From: Symbiodinium natans
Taxonomy: Eukaryota > Sar > Dinophyceae > Suessiales > Symbiodiniaceae
Reading direction: 5' to 3'
Length of the DNA stretch: 64,000 nucleotides
Assembly (NCBI GenBank): GCA_905221605.1
Contig: CAJNDS010002451.1
Span: 99,501-163,500, forward strand
Below, in pieces: positions 9,633 to 19,953 of the stretch (the first letter of the stretch is position 1; each line of letters begins with the position of its first letter). The notes below the pieces were generated by a model that was not told where the DNA came from, did not search any database, and saw only the letters and a list, made by a program, of their open reading frames with translations. A program made the translations under genes and the position numbers.

Positions 9633-11135
9633 CCACAATGACTCAACTGCAGCAGTGGCTCGATGACATGGAGGCCATCCGGCTGCTCACGCACCATACG
9701 CTTCTGGCCCAAGAGTGTGGAGGGGCCCTAAACCCTAAACCCTAAACCCTAAACCCTAAACCTCCAAGGATCCCAAATGCTACACCCTTCTTTCTGAAGG
9801 GTTGCGGACAAAACGGACTCCGGTGGAGCGCCAGGGCGTTTTAGCATGGGTGGGGGGGGAACGCAGACAAACCACCCGAGCTGAGATGCAGAAGCGGGTT
9901 TCGGGTTGAGGGTTTAAGACTTGGGGCTTGAGGGTTGAGGGTTTAAGACTTGGGGCTTGAGTTTTTGGGGTTTACGGGGTGAAAAACTACCAAAGTTTCG
10001 CCCCTTCAGAGTCCTGTATTCAGATGGCCATACCATAAACTGCCCGAAGTGCCCATTTCAAACCCTACTAAACCCTAAACCCTCAACCCTAAACCCCAAA
10101 CCCTAAACCCTAAACTTCAGATCCCAGAACCCTCAACCGCAAGTAGGCCTCTGGCTTGGCTACAGTGAGGGTTGCAGTGAGGTGGGCGATCGATGTCTGC
10201 TTCCGCGGGTTGAAGCATGGGTTGCAGCCGCAATCCCCCCTCCCCCTAAGATGGCAGTTGTTTAGGGTTTGGGGTTTAGGGTTTAGGGTTTGGGGTTTAG
10301 GGTTTAGGGTTTCGGGTTTAGGGTTTAGGGATTAGGGTTTAGGGTTCAGGGTTTAGGGTTCAAAGAACATGCAGGCAAGATCAGGCATCTCACCATCAAG
10401 ATCTTGTAGCTTTACTTGCGATGCCCGATGTGCACCCGAAAAACTACGCATCGAAATAATCCACTGACGTGGGCGGGCACCAGTAGCAAGAGATATCGCT
10501 TCAGTGGCGGATGGTACAGCAGAAAGAAGAGCTGGAACTCTGCATGACCTTGGTGGCCAGCCCAGTCGATGAGTCGGCCCCGCAAACCGTCCTCTTTCCA
10601 TTCTGCTCCTTTCCTCGAGAAGCCTGACCCGATGAGACTCCTCGTCATACTTGCGGGTCTTGCCCAACAAGACTGCAGGCCATCCCTGGACATCGATCAG
10701 GGTGTAAACTGTTTGAAACAGTGTGCCGCCACATGTAGCCGGCAGCCTGCACCACGGCAGGTTTGGGGGTTTTCAGGGTTGTAGGGTTCGAGGGTTCCAG
10801 GGTTTGAGAGTTTAGGACGAAACCCTAAACCCTAAACCCTAAACTCTGAACCCTAAACCCTAAAACCTAAACCCTAAACCCTAAACCCCATTCAGAGTTT
10901 AGGGGGGCACGTTCCCCCCTGATGGATCCTCGGATGCAAGGCGCCGGTCGCGCCTGCTCTAGGAGCTCGGACGGCTGCGGCATGTGGTTCCACAACTTCC
11001 AGAAGCCCTGCGGATCCGAGTTTAAGGGTTTAGGGTTTCGGGTTTGGGGCTTCGGGTTTAGGGATTAGGGTTTAGGGCTTAAGGTTTAGAGTTTAGGGTT
11101 TCGGTTTCAGGAGCACCCTGAAACCAACTCCCATT
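9633..11135. repeat. Mixed-orientation telomeric patches with spacers
   Basis: CCCTAAA patches at about 9725-9764, 10,065-10,115 and 10,819-10,889. TTTAGGG patches at about 9897-9975, 10,257-10,360 and 11,023-11,105. Orientation flips five times in 1.5 kb. The longest spacer (10,363-10,790) has 90-105-aa ORFs on the minus strand without any recognisable domain. Confidence 0.8.
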
Positions 11136-12517
11136 TGTGCTAGGGCTGTTAGGGGGTGCAGGGTCCATCCCCAAACAAAAAAAAAACCTGCATACTCTAT
11201 ACCCCCAAAGCCAGAGACCATTTGCGACGCAGGGCCCCCCATCCCCCCGCAATATGGCTCTAATTAAGGGTAGTTACATGGTCTCTCAGTATGGGCCCTT
11301 AAAAGGGACCCCTTATGCACCTCTTGTACCCCCTATACAAATGAAGGGCCCGTACATCAGAACCCTTTAAAGGCGGTTAGGGGCCATATTAAGGGCCCAT
11401 GAACCCTGAACCCTAAACCCCAAACCCTAAACTACCCTCATTCACTGCTACTTTATGGGTCCCAGATGGCACTCATAAGGCCCATGCGCTAGGGTAACCG
11501 AACGGCCGTTACCAGACTTAATAAATAGGTTTAGGGTTTAGGGTTTAGAAGCTAGGGCTTAGGGTTTTAGGGTCTAGGGTTTAAGGTTTAGGGTTTAGGG
11601 TATTTGCAAAGTAGAGTTCTAGGCAGCCGGTAAGGGACCCTGACTACACTTGTCCTACTTAGTAGCTGTACGGATCAAGGGATTAAGACTCGTACCACTA
11701 AGGTTGTACCCCTACAGGCTTACAGGGTTCTGCAGGGCTTACAAAGTGTTATAGAATTTCATGTCATGCAAACCAACAGATTATAGTATCATATCATATC
11801 ATATACTAGAACATATACTGATTTCTGTATGTGTTTTTGCTTTTTGTATTTAGTGCCGCAGTGCTTGTCAGAACCTTCCCCTCCCCTAAACACAAACCCC
11901 TCACGCAACCCCCCCCCCTATACCCTGAACCCTAAACCCTTAACCCCTACAACCCTGTACCCTCAAACGAACCCTTTGAAAATATCTCTTAGAAATAATG
12001 ACATAGCCTAAAACCCCGCCCCCTGAAACCCTACATCCTATAACCTCCCCCCCCAAAGCCAAACCCTAAACTTCGAAACTTGGATTTAGGCTCGAGGTGT
12101 CAGGAGGTCGAGATTCCTAGATGTCAAGAGCCCCTGGAATTCAGAAACCTTAAACCCTACTACAAGTTCGCTCCGCACCTGTGTTTAGGGTGCATGGTTT
12201 AGGGTTCGGGGTAGATGAATATCCAAACCCAGTTATTATAAACAGTTTGCCTCGAACGCGTGCTTGCGAAAAGAACAAACCGGGCAGAAATCGATTGGCT
12301 CCCTCTTGAGCCATTCAACCCCGAGGGTTTCGGGCTTACTGAGAACAACCGTTACAGGAGCTTCTAAACAGATTGGGGTTGAGGGTTAGGGCTTTATGCA
12401 GTTGAGGGTTTGGGGGTTTAGGGCTTAGGGTAAACAAAAAAACATCATCCCCCTTATGAGCACCCAAACACAAAGACTCGCCTGATTTCTGGGCTTCCCC
12501 GTTGTGAACCAGGGTCG
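11136..12517. other. Spacer region, no gene seen
   Basis: About 1.4 kb with small degenerate telomeric patches (11,402-11,430; 11,528-11,600; 11,920-11,960). ATCATATCATATCATATACTAG-type words lie near 11,790. No gene recognised. Confidence 0.5.
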
Positions 12518-12590
12518 GTTTAGGGTTTAGGGTTTAGGGTTTAGGGTTTAGGGTTTAGGGTTTAGGGTTTAGGGTTTAGGGTTCAGGACT
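12518..12590 (+). repeat. TTTAGGG array (about 10 units)
   Basis: Nearly perfect units on the + strand; the next patch at 12,713-12,738 is in CCCTAAA orientation. Confidence 0.95.
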
Positions 12591-12970
12591 GCTGAACGCT
12601 GAGGCCTGGTTTAGGGTTGTGCGGTGTTCGACTCTTAGGGCTCCCTCCCAAAAAAAATGGGGTTTGTTTCGGGGCTTCCCCTAAAACCTAAACGGGTACC
12701 TTTCTGCAACTCTAACCCTAAACCCTAAACCCTAAACCAACGTTCCAGGGGAGAGGGCTCAGGACCGTCTTAACCACCAAAAGCTGAACACCTGAACCCT
12801 CAACCCTCCAAAAAAATCAGACCCTAGGATTCAAAAATTTTTACCGCTAAATTCTTAGCCCCCAAACCGTGAGTTCAGAAGCATGGGGGGAGGCTCTCGC
12901 CCGCCTGTACGGTCGAGAAGGCGGCCACCTGCTCGTGGGGGTTGTTAAGAAGGCTTAGAGTTCAAGGAAG

Positions 12971-13086
12971 TAGTTTAGGGTTTAGGGTTTGGGGTTTGGG
13001 GTTTGGGGTTTGGGGTTTGGGGTTTGGGGTTTGGGGTTTGGGGTTTAGGGTGGAACACACACTCTCTCTCTCTCTCTCTCTCTCTC
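12971..13086 (+). repeat. TTTGGGG variant array plus (CT)n
   Basis: Two TTTAGGG units, then about 9 homogeneous TTTGGGG units (12,985-13,045), one TTTAGGG, then (CT)13. A homogeneous variant run means local expansion of a mutant unit rather than random decay. The Val-Trp-Gly-Leu peptides read here are artefacts. Confidence 0.9.
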
Positions 13087-13529
13087 CACATCACCTGGCT
13101 TCCTTGTTGTATCTCTCTCTCTACCTACACCTCTTCCCTTGGGCTCAGGTTTGAAGTTCGAAATTGGCCAAGAACCAACAACACCGGCCTTGTGTGTAGC
13201 ATCCGAGTACTGGGCATTCTTGTCACTCGACTGCATGATCTGCTCCCAAATAGACCTCGGGGAGAGCTTCGTCCCACGTGAGGCATGCCCTGCTATTTGT
13301 CATATGACGGCTGCTCTTATTGTTAGTACTTCTTTTGATACCACTAGTATTGCTCCTCTCGTTATTATGAAGGGTGTGGGACACAGCTTTGAGTTTGGGG
13401 GGCTGAGGTTCTTTCGGTTCGGCGTTCGGGCTCGTGCTCCGGGGCGCATGGGTGGGGTGAATACGGGTTTAGGGTTTAGGGTCTCGCGTTTAGGGTTTAG
13501 GCTGAGGGTTGCCCAAGAAAAGAACCGGT
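13087..13529. other. Spacer, no gene seen
   Basis: About 440 bp. The overlapping ORFs (130 aa on +, 105 aa on minus) run through telomeric repeat at their ends and show no domain. Confidence 0.5.
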
Positions 13530-13910
13530 AGGATCCGCAGTCGGCGTATGGGCATGATGTCCCTTCATGGCTGGGGTTCACAAAGCCTCCACTCTGAATC
13601 CCTAAACCCTCAACCACTACACCCTAAATATTCAACCACTACACCCTAAATATTGTGGGCCTCTCCCAGTTCATTGGACATTGTGGGCAAGTCATGTTTT
13701 CCTGATGCGGAGACTACCAGGGGAAAAGTTGGTAATTAGCTAGGCTCCTGGCTTTGTGAAGCTGTACGGTACCTAGATCAACCCTCCACCCCAGACCCTA
13801 AACCCTAAACCCTAAACCCTAAACCCTAAACCCTCCCAACTCCAAGACTAAAAAGGTGCTCTTCATCTTCCCTCGAGTCGAAAAAAACACCACATGAAAC
13901 GGATGGTTTA
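13530..13910 (+). repeat. Segmental duplication copy 2 (pairs with 9085-9425)
   Basis: Same order of landmarks as copy 1. In addition it carries an internal duplication of CAACCACTACACCCTAAATATT (about 13,610-13,655) and a CCCTAAA patch (13,795-13,833) where copy 1 has only two or three units. Confidence 0.85.
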
Positions 13911-14132
13911 GGGTTTAGGGTTTAGGGTTTAAGGTTTAGGGTTTAAGGTTTAGGGTTTGGGTTTAGGGTTTAGGGTTTAGGGTTTAGGGTTTAGGGTTTA
14001 GGGTTTAGGGTTTAAGGTTTAGGGTTTAGGGTTTAGGGTTTTAGGGTTTAGGGTTTAGGGTTTAGGGTTTAGGGTTTAGGGTTTAGGGTTTAGGGTTTAG
14101 GGTTTAGGGTTTAGGGTTAGGGTTTAGGGTTA
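13906..14132 (+). repeat. TTTAGGG array (about 32 units)
   Basis: Long, near-perfect array; a few TTTAAGG variants in the first third. Confidence 0.95.
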
Positions 14133-14579
14133 ATAGGCAAGACAGACCTGTTTGGGATCAAGCCTTCCAAATGCATGCTGCTTCTATATCGAAGGCAGGC
14201 GTGAGGGCAACAGCTCAAACTCTGATGCTCAGGTTGTCATCCCACAAATGTGTGCCGTCTTCTTACACATGCTCACTATTGTGTGCCTTCACTGGGAGGT
14301 TCCCCCTCAGACTAAGAGTCCTTACTAGGGACTCTCATATTATAGTAGGGGTACAATTCCGATGAAGGACTGTTCGTATAAGGTGGGAACATCCCAATGC
14401 ATTCAGCAAGAAGCCCTAAACCCTAAACCCTAAACCCTAAACCCTAAACCCTAAACCCTAAACCCTAAACCCTACGGACCCTAAGCACTAAACCCTAAAC
14501 AATCCCAAGCAAGGAGAGGCCTGCTTCCCTCCGCCCGACACCGACAACCCAGAGCCCTGGGAGGATCCGAACCCCCAAA
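14133..14579 (+). repeat. Tandem duplication unit, copy 1
   Basis: About 270 bp of unique sequence (starting TTAATAGGCAAGACAGACC), then 8 CCCTAAA units (14,413-14,474), then about 105 bp ending CCGAACCCCCAAAGGG. Copy 2 at 14,790-15,243 is almost identical, so the duplication is recent. Copy 1 has about 20 extra bases (ACTCTCATATTATAGTAGGG, about 14,331-14,350). The 64-80-aa ORFs inside are not recognised. Confidence 0.9.
14291..14397. repeat. Inverted-repeat element, family A
   Basis: The left arm TGGGAGGTTCCCCCTCAGAC and AGAGTCCTTACTAGGG mirrors the right arm AAGGACTGTTCGTATAAGG and TGGGAACATCCCAA. This is the arm structure of family A, whose best full copy is 44,839-44,967. It lies inside the duplicated unit. 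Confidence 0.65.
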
Positions 14580-14789
14580 GGGTTTAGGGGTTTAGGGTTT
14601 AGGGTTTGGGTTTAGGGTTTAGGGTTTAGGGTTTAGGGTTTAGGGTTTAGGGTTTAGGGTTTAGGGTTTAGGGTTTAGGGTCTAGGGTTTAAGGTTTAGG
14701 GTTTAGGGTTTAGGGTTTTGGGTTTAGGGTTTTGGGTTTAGGGTTTTGGGTTTAGGGTTTAGGGTTTAGGGTTTAGGGTTAGGGTTTAG
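14580..14789 (+). repeat. TTTAGGG array (about 29 units)
   Basis: Includes a higher-order stretch in which TTTTGGG alternates with TTTAGGG (about 14,715-14,755). Confidence 0.95.
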
Positions 14790-15243
14790 GGTTAATAGGC
14801 AAGACAGACCTGTTTGGGATCAAGCCTTCCAAATGCATGCTGCTTCTATATCGAAGGCAGGCGTGAGGGCAACAGCTCAAACTTTGATGCTCAGGTTGTC
14901 ATCCCACAAATGTGTGCCGTCTTCTTACACATGCTCACTATTGTGTGCCTTCACTGGGAGGTTCCCCCTCAGACTAAGAGTCCTTACTAGGGGTACAATT
15001 CCGATGAAGGACTGTTCGTATAAGGTGGGAACATCCCAATGCATTCAGCAAGAAGCCCTAAACCCTAAACCCTAAACCCTAAACCCTAAACCCTAAACCC
15101 TAAACCCTAAACCCTAAACCCTAAACCCTAAACCCTACGGACCCTAAGCACTAAACCCTAAACAATCCCAAGCAAGGAGAGGCCTGCTTCCCTCCGCCCG
15201 ACACCGACAACCCAGAGCCCTGGGAGGATCCGAACCCCCAAAG
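14790..15243 (+). repeat. Tandem duplication unit, copy 2
   Basis: Near-identical to 14,133-14,579 but with a longer CCCTAAA run (about 11-12 units, 15,056-15,135) and lacking the roughly 20-base insertion of copy 1. Includes a second copy of the family A inverted-repeat element (14,953-15,039). Confidence 0.9.
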
Positions 15244-15303
15244 GGTTTAGGGGTTTAGGGTTTAGGGTTTAGGGTTTCGGGTTTAGGGTTTAGGGTTTAG
15301 GGC
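15244..15303 (+). repeat. TTTAGGG array
   Basis: About 8 units directly after the second duplication unit, in the same position as the array following copy 1. Confidence 0.9.
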
Positions 15304-15456
15304 TATACTACCATTGGGTCGTTCTTAGAGCCCTTAGTTAAGGGGATCTACTGTTGGATCCTCCCCGGCAAGGCAGCAGTGTAGCAGAGCAGCCCTGCAC
15401 TTTCATCCCGAAACTTACTGGCTCATGCTGGGAATTCGGGAATGAGGCAAAATTGT

Positions 15457-15612
15457 TTAGGGTTTAGGGTTTAGGGTTTAGGGTTTAGGGTTTAGGGTTT
15501 AGGGTTTAGGGCATTCGGGAATCAAGGAATTAGGAGAGGGAATCAGGGAATTAGGATAGGGAATTAAAGAATTCGGGAAATAGGGAATTAGGGAATTAGG
15601 GAATTTGGGAAC
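15457..15612 (+). repeat. TTTAGGG run passing into GGGAATTA octamers
   Basis: Eight TTTAGGG units (15,457-15,511) run directly into about 12 imperfect 8-9-bp units of GGGAATTA / GGGAATCA (15,512-15,612). The second repeat looks like an expanded telomere-like variant. Confidence 0.85.
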
Positions 15613-15905
15613 TCGGAGTACCCTTTAGGGGATGAGGTTTGGGGTTGGGGGCTTAAGTTGATTAGGTATGCCATTCCAAGCCAGACCCTGTGCTGGCTGC
15701 TCCAGACGGTTCTAACCAGGATGGGCTACTAGGCCCTATAATGCCCATGATCAACCACATACAGGGACTGTTTAAGGGGGTTATAGGCGGGTATAACCCA
15801 GACCCCTGGGAGGATCCAAAAAGCAGAACCCCAAAAACAGCTTCCTATACTACTATTGGGGACCTATTTTTGTTGGGATCCTCACCGGGGTCTGGGAAGG
15901 GGGTT
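15613..15905. other. Spacer, no gene seen
   Basis: About 290 bp. The stretch CCCTGGGAGGATCC and TATACTACTATTGGGG echoes words in the tandem duplication units and at 15,305-15,360, so it is probably old duplicated spacer. Confidence 0.5.
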
Positions 15906-16100
15906 ATAGGGTCTAGGGTTTGGGGTTTCGGGTTTCGGGTTTCTGTTGTTTCGGGTTTAGGGTTTAGGGTTTAGGGTTTAGGGTTTAGGGTTTAGGGCTT
16001 GGGGTTTAGGGTTTAGGGTTTAGGGTTTAGGGTTTAGGGTTTAGGGTTTAGGGTTAGGGTCTAGGGTCTAGGGTTTAGGGTTTGGGGTTTAGGGGGTTAG
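15906..16100 (+). repeat. TTTAGGG array (about 27 units)
   Basis: Mixed TTTCGGG/TTTGGGG at the left, near-perfect in the middle, TCTAGGG on the right. Confidence 0.95.
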
Positions 16101-16215
16101 AGGGTATACTAGCCCGTGCTGGAAGCTGTACTCACGCAAACTCAAGAGACCGTCAACCTGAGCAGCTCCATTTGCCGAAGCGCACGCAATGTCTCAGCTC
16201 CATGGGGTCCATGTG

Positions 16216-16505
16216 GGGTTTAGGGTTTAGGGTTTAGGGGTTTAGGGTTTAGGGTTTAGGGTTTAGGGTTTAGGGTTTAGGGTTTAGGGTTTAGGGTTTA
16301 GGGTATAGGGGTTTAGGGTTTAGGGTTTAGGGTGTAGGGTTTAGGGTTTGAGGGTTGAGGGTTGAGGGTTTAGGGTTTAGGGTTTAGGGTTTAGGGTTTA
16401 GGGCTTAGGGTTCAGGGTTTAGGGTTTAGGGCTTAGGACTTAGGGTTTAGGGTTTAGTGTTTAGGGTTTAGGGTTTAGGGTTTAGGGTTTAGGGTTTAGG
16501 GTTTG
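16216..16505 (+). repeat. TTTAGGG array (about 41 units)
   Basis: One of the two longest telomeric arrays in the window (about 290 bp). Includes TTGAGGG and TTTAGGGC variants. Confidence 0.95.
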
Positions 16506-17390
16506 AGCTAGATTCGCAAACCATACTGGAAGCTGCTAGGGCTGCCAGGCCATCGCTGTCACAGAGATTTTCCGACACCTGGCTCGCGCGTTGCCTCAGC
16601 GCCGCGAGTGGCTCGGCACCTCTGTTGTGGCTCGTAGCCGAACACTTCTTATATAGATTCTGATATAGGGGCCTTAATGATTAGAGTAGAGTTTTGGGGA
16701 TGATTCTAGTATACTTGTAAAGGGACCATAAGGGAATACCGTTCCGATCCCAATATTCGATGCTAAGCCATCCCAACTTCGGGTGCTGCGGACTTGAACA
16801 GTGCATCCGAAGCTGATGGCAAAGCACAACATCAAGCGGTAGCCATTTGGCCGCAGCTGCTCCGAGGTTCACTTCTTCCTCTGCTGACTTCCCCAATGTT
16901 GGAAGATGAGGGAAGAATGGCACACCACAAGAATGTACAAACCAAGAGTTCTAAGGTTTTTAAGTTTTGGCGTTTAGGCTCGTGTAGAGCTTCACCGTGA
17001 CCCCTCATGGTTTGAAACAATGAGTGGCCAAGACAGCTCTTTTCTTCGTGCCTCGTGCACGAAGAAAGTGGCTCGACGCTAGCTTGCTGCACGATACAGT
17101 CCGACACGTGGCACCGACCCTGCTCGATGCCAGCGCATTGCCGAGCCCACTTTCGCAAACATCTGGGTAAACTTGCACGAGGCACAAACTGTTCCATCCC
17201 AGGTTGGCCCTCTAAACCCCCCCTATGCTCTTAAACCCAGCAAGGGAAGATATATCATGTCCCCAAGGACCTGCCAACAAAAAACCGTATGGAGGGCGCA
17301 GCCCAACTTCCCTGGACAAGGCAAGTCACGTGCGTGATGCATCCACGAGTTGTCCGTTCTTAGCATGCTCGACCCTAAACCCAACACCTT
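16506..17390. other. Spacer with a possible 5S rRNA-like remnant
   Basis: About 880 bp. 16,729-16,797 contains GGGAATACCGTTCCGATCCC, then GATGCTAAGCC and CGGGTGCTGCGGACTT. These words resemble 5' and 3' portions of 5S rRNA with the middle missing (see findings). Minus-strand ORFs of 60-121 aa show no known domain. Confidence 0.35.
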
Positions 17391-17496
17391 GAGATGTTCC
17401 CCCCCTTTCTCTAACAGGGGTTTAGGGTTTAGGGTTTATACTACCCCCTATTACCATCCCTACTAAGGATTGTTAGTATAGGGGGGAACACCCCAA
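17391..17496. repeat. Family A inverted-repeat element interrupted by TTTAGGG
   Basis: Left arm GAGATGTTCCCCCCC then CTAACAG; right arm CTAAGGATTGTTAGTATAGG and GGGGAACACCCCAA. The middle of the left arm expected from other copies is replaced by about three TTTAGGG units (17,418-17,438). Confidence 0.7.
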
Positions 17497-18043
17497 CCCG
17501 ACACCCCTAAAAACCTGAAACCCTCAGCGCACTCGACTACCTCGCCCGGGTCTCGCTGCCCCCTCGCGTCTGCAACCGCCAAGGTCCGCACATCCCTGGT
17601 TCAACCGAATCATCGACGCCAAAGCACGGCTGGCCAACCGCCAGCAAACCCCGACCGGGTCATGTACCCAACACTACCCAACTATGGCCAGGCTGGGATG
17701 ATTCAGTGCCAGGGGCTGCTCAAGGCGGCACAACATCCCCCAAGGAACTGCTGCTGAAATGTCAGCTCTTCCTTTCTTGGTAGCCCAGTAACCATATGAG
17801 AATACGGCCACCCTGTTCCGGGTTGGGTACTTGATAATGGAACCTTGAACCAACAAAAAAGGGAAAGGGCGCCACTGGGCCACCAAGCTTTTTCGCTTCG
17901 AACAGACAAGGTGATCACCGCCAGGGCCAGGCACCGCACGGTTTTGTCTAAGAAAAGGGGCCGCAGTACTTCGAACAGGGTTTTGGGGGTTGCCATAGTA
18001 TCATTCTACAGGGACCATCAGGTCATGATGTTTGCAATTATTC
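17497..18043. other. Spacer, no gene seen
   Basis: About 550 bp. TTCTTGGTAGCCCAGTAAC (about 17,772-17,790) also occurs at about 4710-4728, and AGGGCCACCAAG-type words recur near 5020, so this is old dispersed spacer. No gene recognised. Confidence 0.5.
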
Positions 18044-18177
18044 TTAAACCCTAAAGCCTAAACCCTGAACCCTAAACCCTAAACGGCCCTAAACCCTGAA
18101 CCCCTGAACCCTAAACCCTAAACCCTAAGCCCTAAACCCTAAACCCTAAACCCTAAACCCTAAACCCTAAGCCCTAT
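18044..18177 (-). repeat. CCCTAAA array (about 18 units)
   Basis: Near-perfect on the right half; CCCTGAA and CCCTAAG variants on the left. Confidence 0.95.
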
Positions 18178-18283
18178 ATTAGACCTTCCACCCTTGGGTT
18201 CGGAGTTTTTCGTGGAGCGCTCCAGGGTTGGTAATGTTGCGGGGCGGTTGCACACGACGAAGCCTTGCACATCGAGAAAAGGG

Positions 18284-18460
18284 TTTAGGCTTAGGGTTTA
18301 GGGTTTAGGGTTTAGGGTTTAGGGTTTAGGGTTTAGGGTTTAGGGTTTAGGGTTTAGGGTTTAGGGTTGAGGGTTCAGGGTTCAGGGTTGAGGGTTTAGG
18401 GTTTAGGGTTTTTGGTTGAGGGTTTAGGGTTTAGGGTTTAGGGTTTAGCGTTTAGGGAAA
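18284..18460 (+). repeat. TTTAGGG array (about 25 units)
   Basis: Only about 100 bp after a CCCTAAA array, so the two form a tail-to-head inverted pair (C-strand then G-strand). Confidence 0.95.
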
Positions 18461-18851
18461 TCCTAAACCCTAATTCCTGCAACCCAGACTCCGCGAGTAG
18501 ATTCCTACGACTTCTCGGGCTATACCTCAGGTTCAAAGCCGTGCGTCCTGTCCAACCCTGTTGCGTTGCTTCTCGAACGAACTGCCCGCAATCCGCACCT
18601 GTCATGAGGGTCACAGAGCAAACTCCCTGGAAAAAGAGGCGGCCGCCTACCTGCTGCACGCACTCCCTCGTTGTAGGGATTCGCTGCCCCTTCATGGTAC
18701 TGTGGCGTGGAAGCATACCCCCAGATAGGATGCATATGACTCATGAGCCCTAGCCCACTGATTCATCTTCAGAGCATCCACACGGGAAAACTGCATGAGT
18801 GGCGACGCGCCTCGACACACCTCCCTTTTGCTGCTGCAAAACCCTCAAAGA
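18461..18851. other. Spacer, no gene seen
   Basis: About 390 bp of mixed sequence between a telomeric array and the hexanucleotide microsatellite. Overlapping 70-92-aa ORFs on both strands have no recognisable domain. Confidence 0.5.
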
Positions 18852-19139
18852 CAGAGAGAGCGAGAGAGAGAAAGAGAGAGACAGAGACAGAGACAGAGAC
18901 AGAGACAGAGACAGAGACAGAGACAGAGACAGAGACAGAGACAGAGACAGAGACAGAGACAGAGACAGAGACAGAGACAGAGACAGAGACAGAGACAGAG
19001 ACAGAGACAGAGACAGAGACAGAGACAGAGACAGAGACAGAGACAGCGACAGAGACAGAGACAGAGACAGAGACAGAGACAGAGACAGAGACAGAGACAG
19101 AGACAGAGACAGAGACAGAGACAGAGACAGAGACAGAGA

Positions 19140-19170
<31 letters not shown>

Positions 19171-19198
19171 AGGGGCAGAGGCGGAGGCGGAGGCGGAG
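18852..19198 (+). repeat. (AGAGAC)n hexanucleotide microsatellite
   Basis: About 45 nearly perfect AGAGAC units grading into AGAGGC and GGAGGC at the right edge. All three + frames stay open (Thr-Glu, Arg-Gln, Asp-Arg dipeptides), and one minus frame reads Cys-Leu; these are not proteins. Confidence 0.97.
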
Positions 19199-19953
19199 CA
19201 CCAAATCCATTAGCGGATGGATGTGGGATGAGATTGCACGCTTACAGCTTCTGATAGGGATTCTGCGCATGCACATTCACAGGGCCATGGGCAAGCTAAC
19301 TCATCACCGTGATGATGGAAAGAGCAGCTTTGCAAACACGTTGCTGCAGTGAAGCCAGAACTTAACCCCTTTCTACACCTCCACTTCAGCCTTCGGCCAA
19401 CTGACTACAACGATCCATGGCCAGCCCTAAACCCGTTCAATAATCCCAAGAATACCCAAACAACCCCTAAAACACCTACAAAATCATCCCAGGGTTTAGG
19501 GCGCAGGGCTTCTGTACCCATGCAAGATCATCCCAGGGTCCCCTTGAGCGTCGCCACTCTGTGAGCGTGGGCGTTTGTCAGAAAATCCCAAACCCGAGGC
19601 TCACATGGCTTGAAGTTGAGTTTCGTCGCCAGAACAGGGCAAGGAGTTTAGGGTTCGGGGTTGGGGGGGATTTCGGGTGCGAGGTCGGGGAGACCCTTCT
19701 TTCCTTGCCATGTGTCCATGTGGCAACTTCAGGTTCTTTAACACTCGCGTCTGCAGCACCTTCTGGAACATCTGGAACAGCCCCGGTGTTCTGTTCTTTG
19801 AAAGGTTGAGGGTTTAAGGAAGCTGCTCTTCTCCTTCCTCCGACCAGCTGAACCCTCGCTATGCACCGGGGCGGCCAGGGCGCTGAAATTCGGTACCACT
19901 CCCCACATCAGAGTGGATGTCCGAGCGGAGCTCACGAATTAAGATACTTGAAA
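19199..19953. other. Spacer, no gene seen
   Basis: About 750 bp upstream (in + coordinates) of the ankyrin ORF. ORFs up to 82 aa without a recognisable domain; few telomeric units. Confidence 0.5.

Noticed and set aside
12942-13281. Val-Trp-Gly-Leu-Gly-Phe ORFs, as at many other sites
   Set aside because: Translations of TTTAGGG/TTTGGGG units; they recur wherever the array is long.
16835-16860. Dinoflagellate spliced-leader-like word (GGTAGCCATTTGGCC)
   Set aside because: Differs from the known leader at several positions and lacks the following GGCTCAAG and splice donor.
18743-19352. Long Thr-Glu, Arg-Gln, Asp-Arg and Cys-Leu ORFs
   Set aside because: Direct translation of the (AGAGAC)n microsatellite in each frame.
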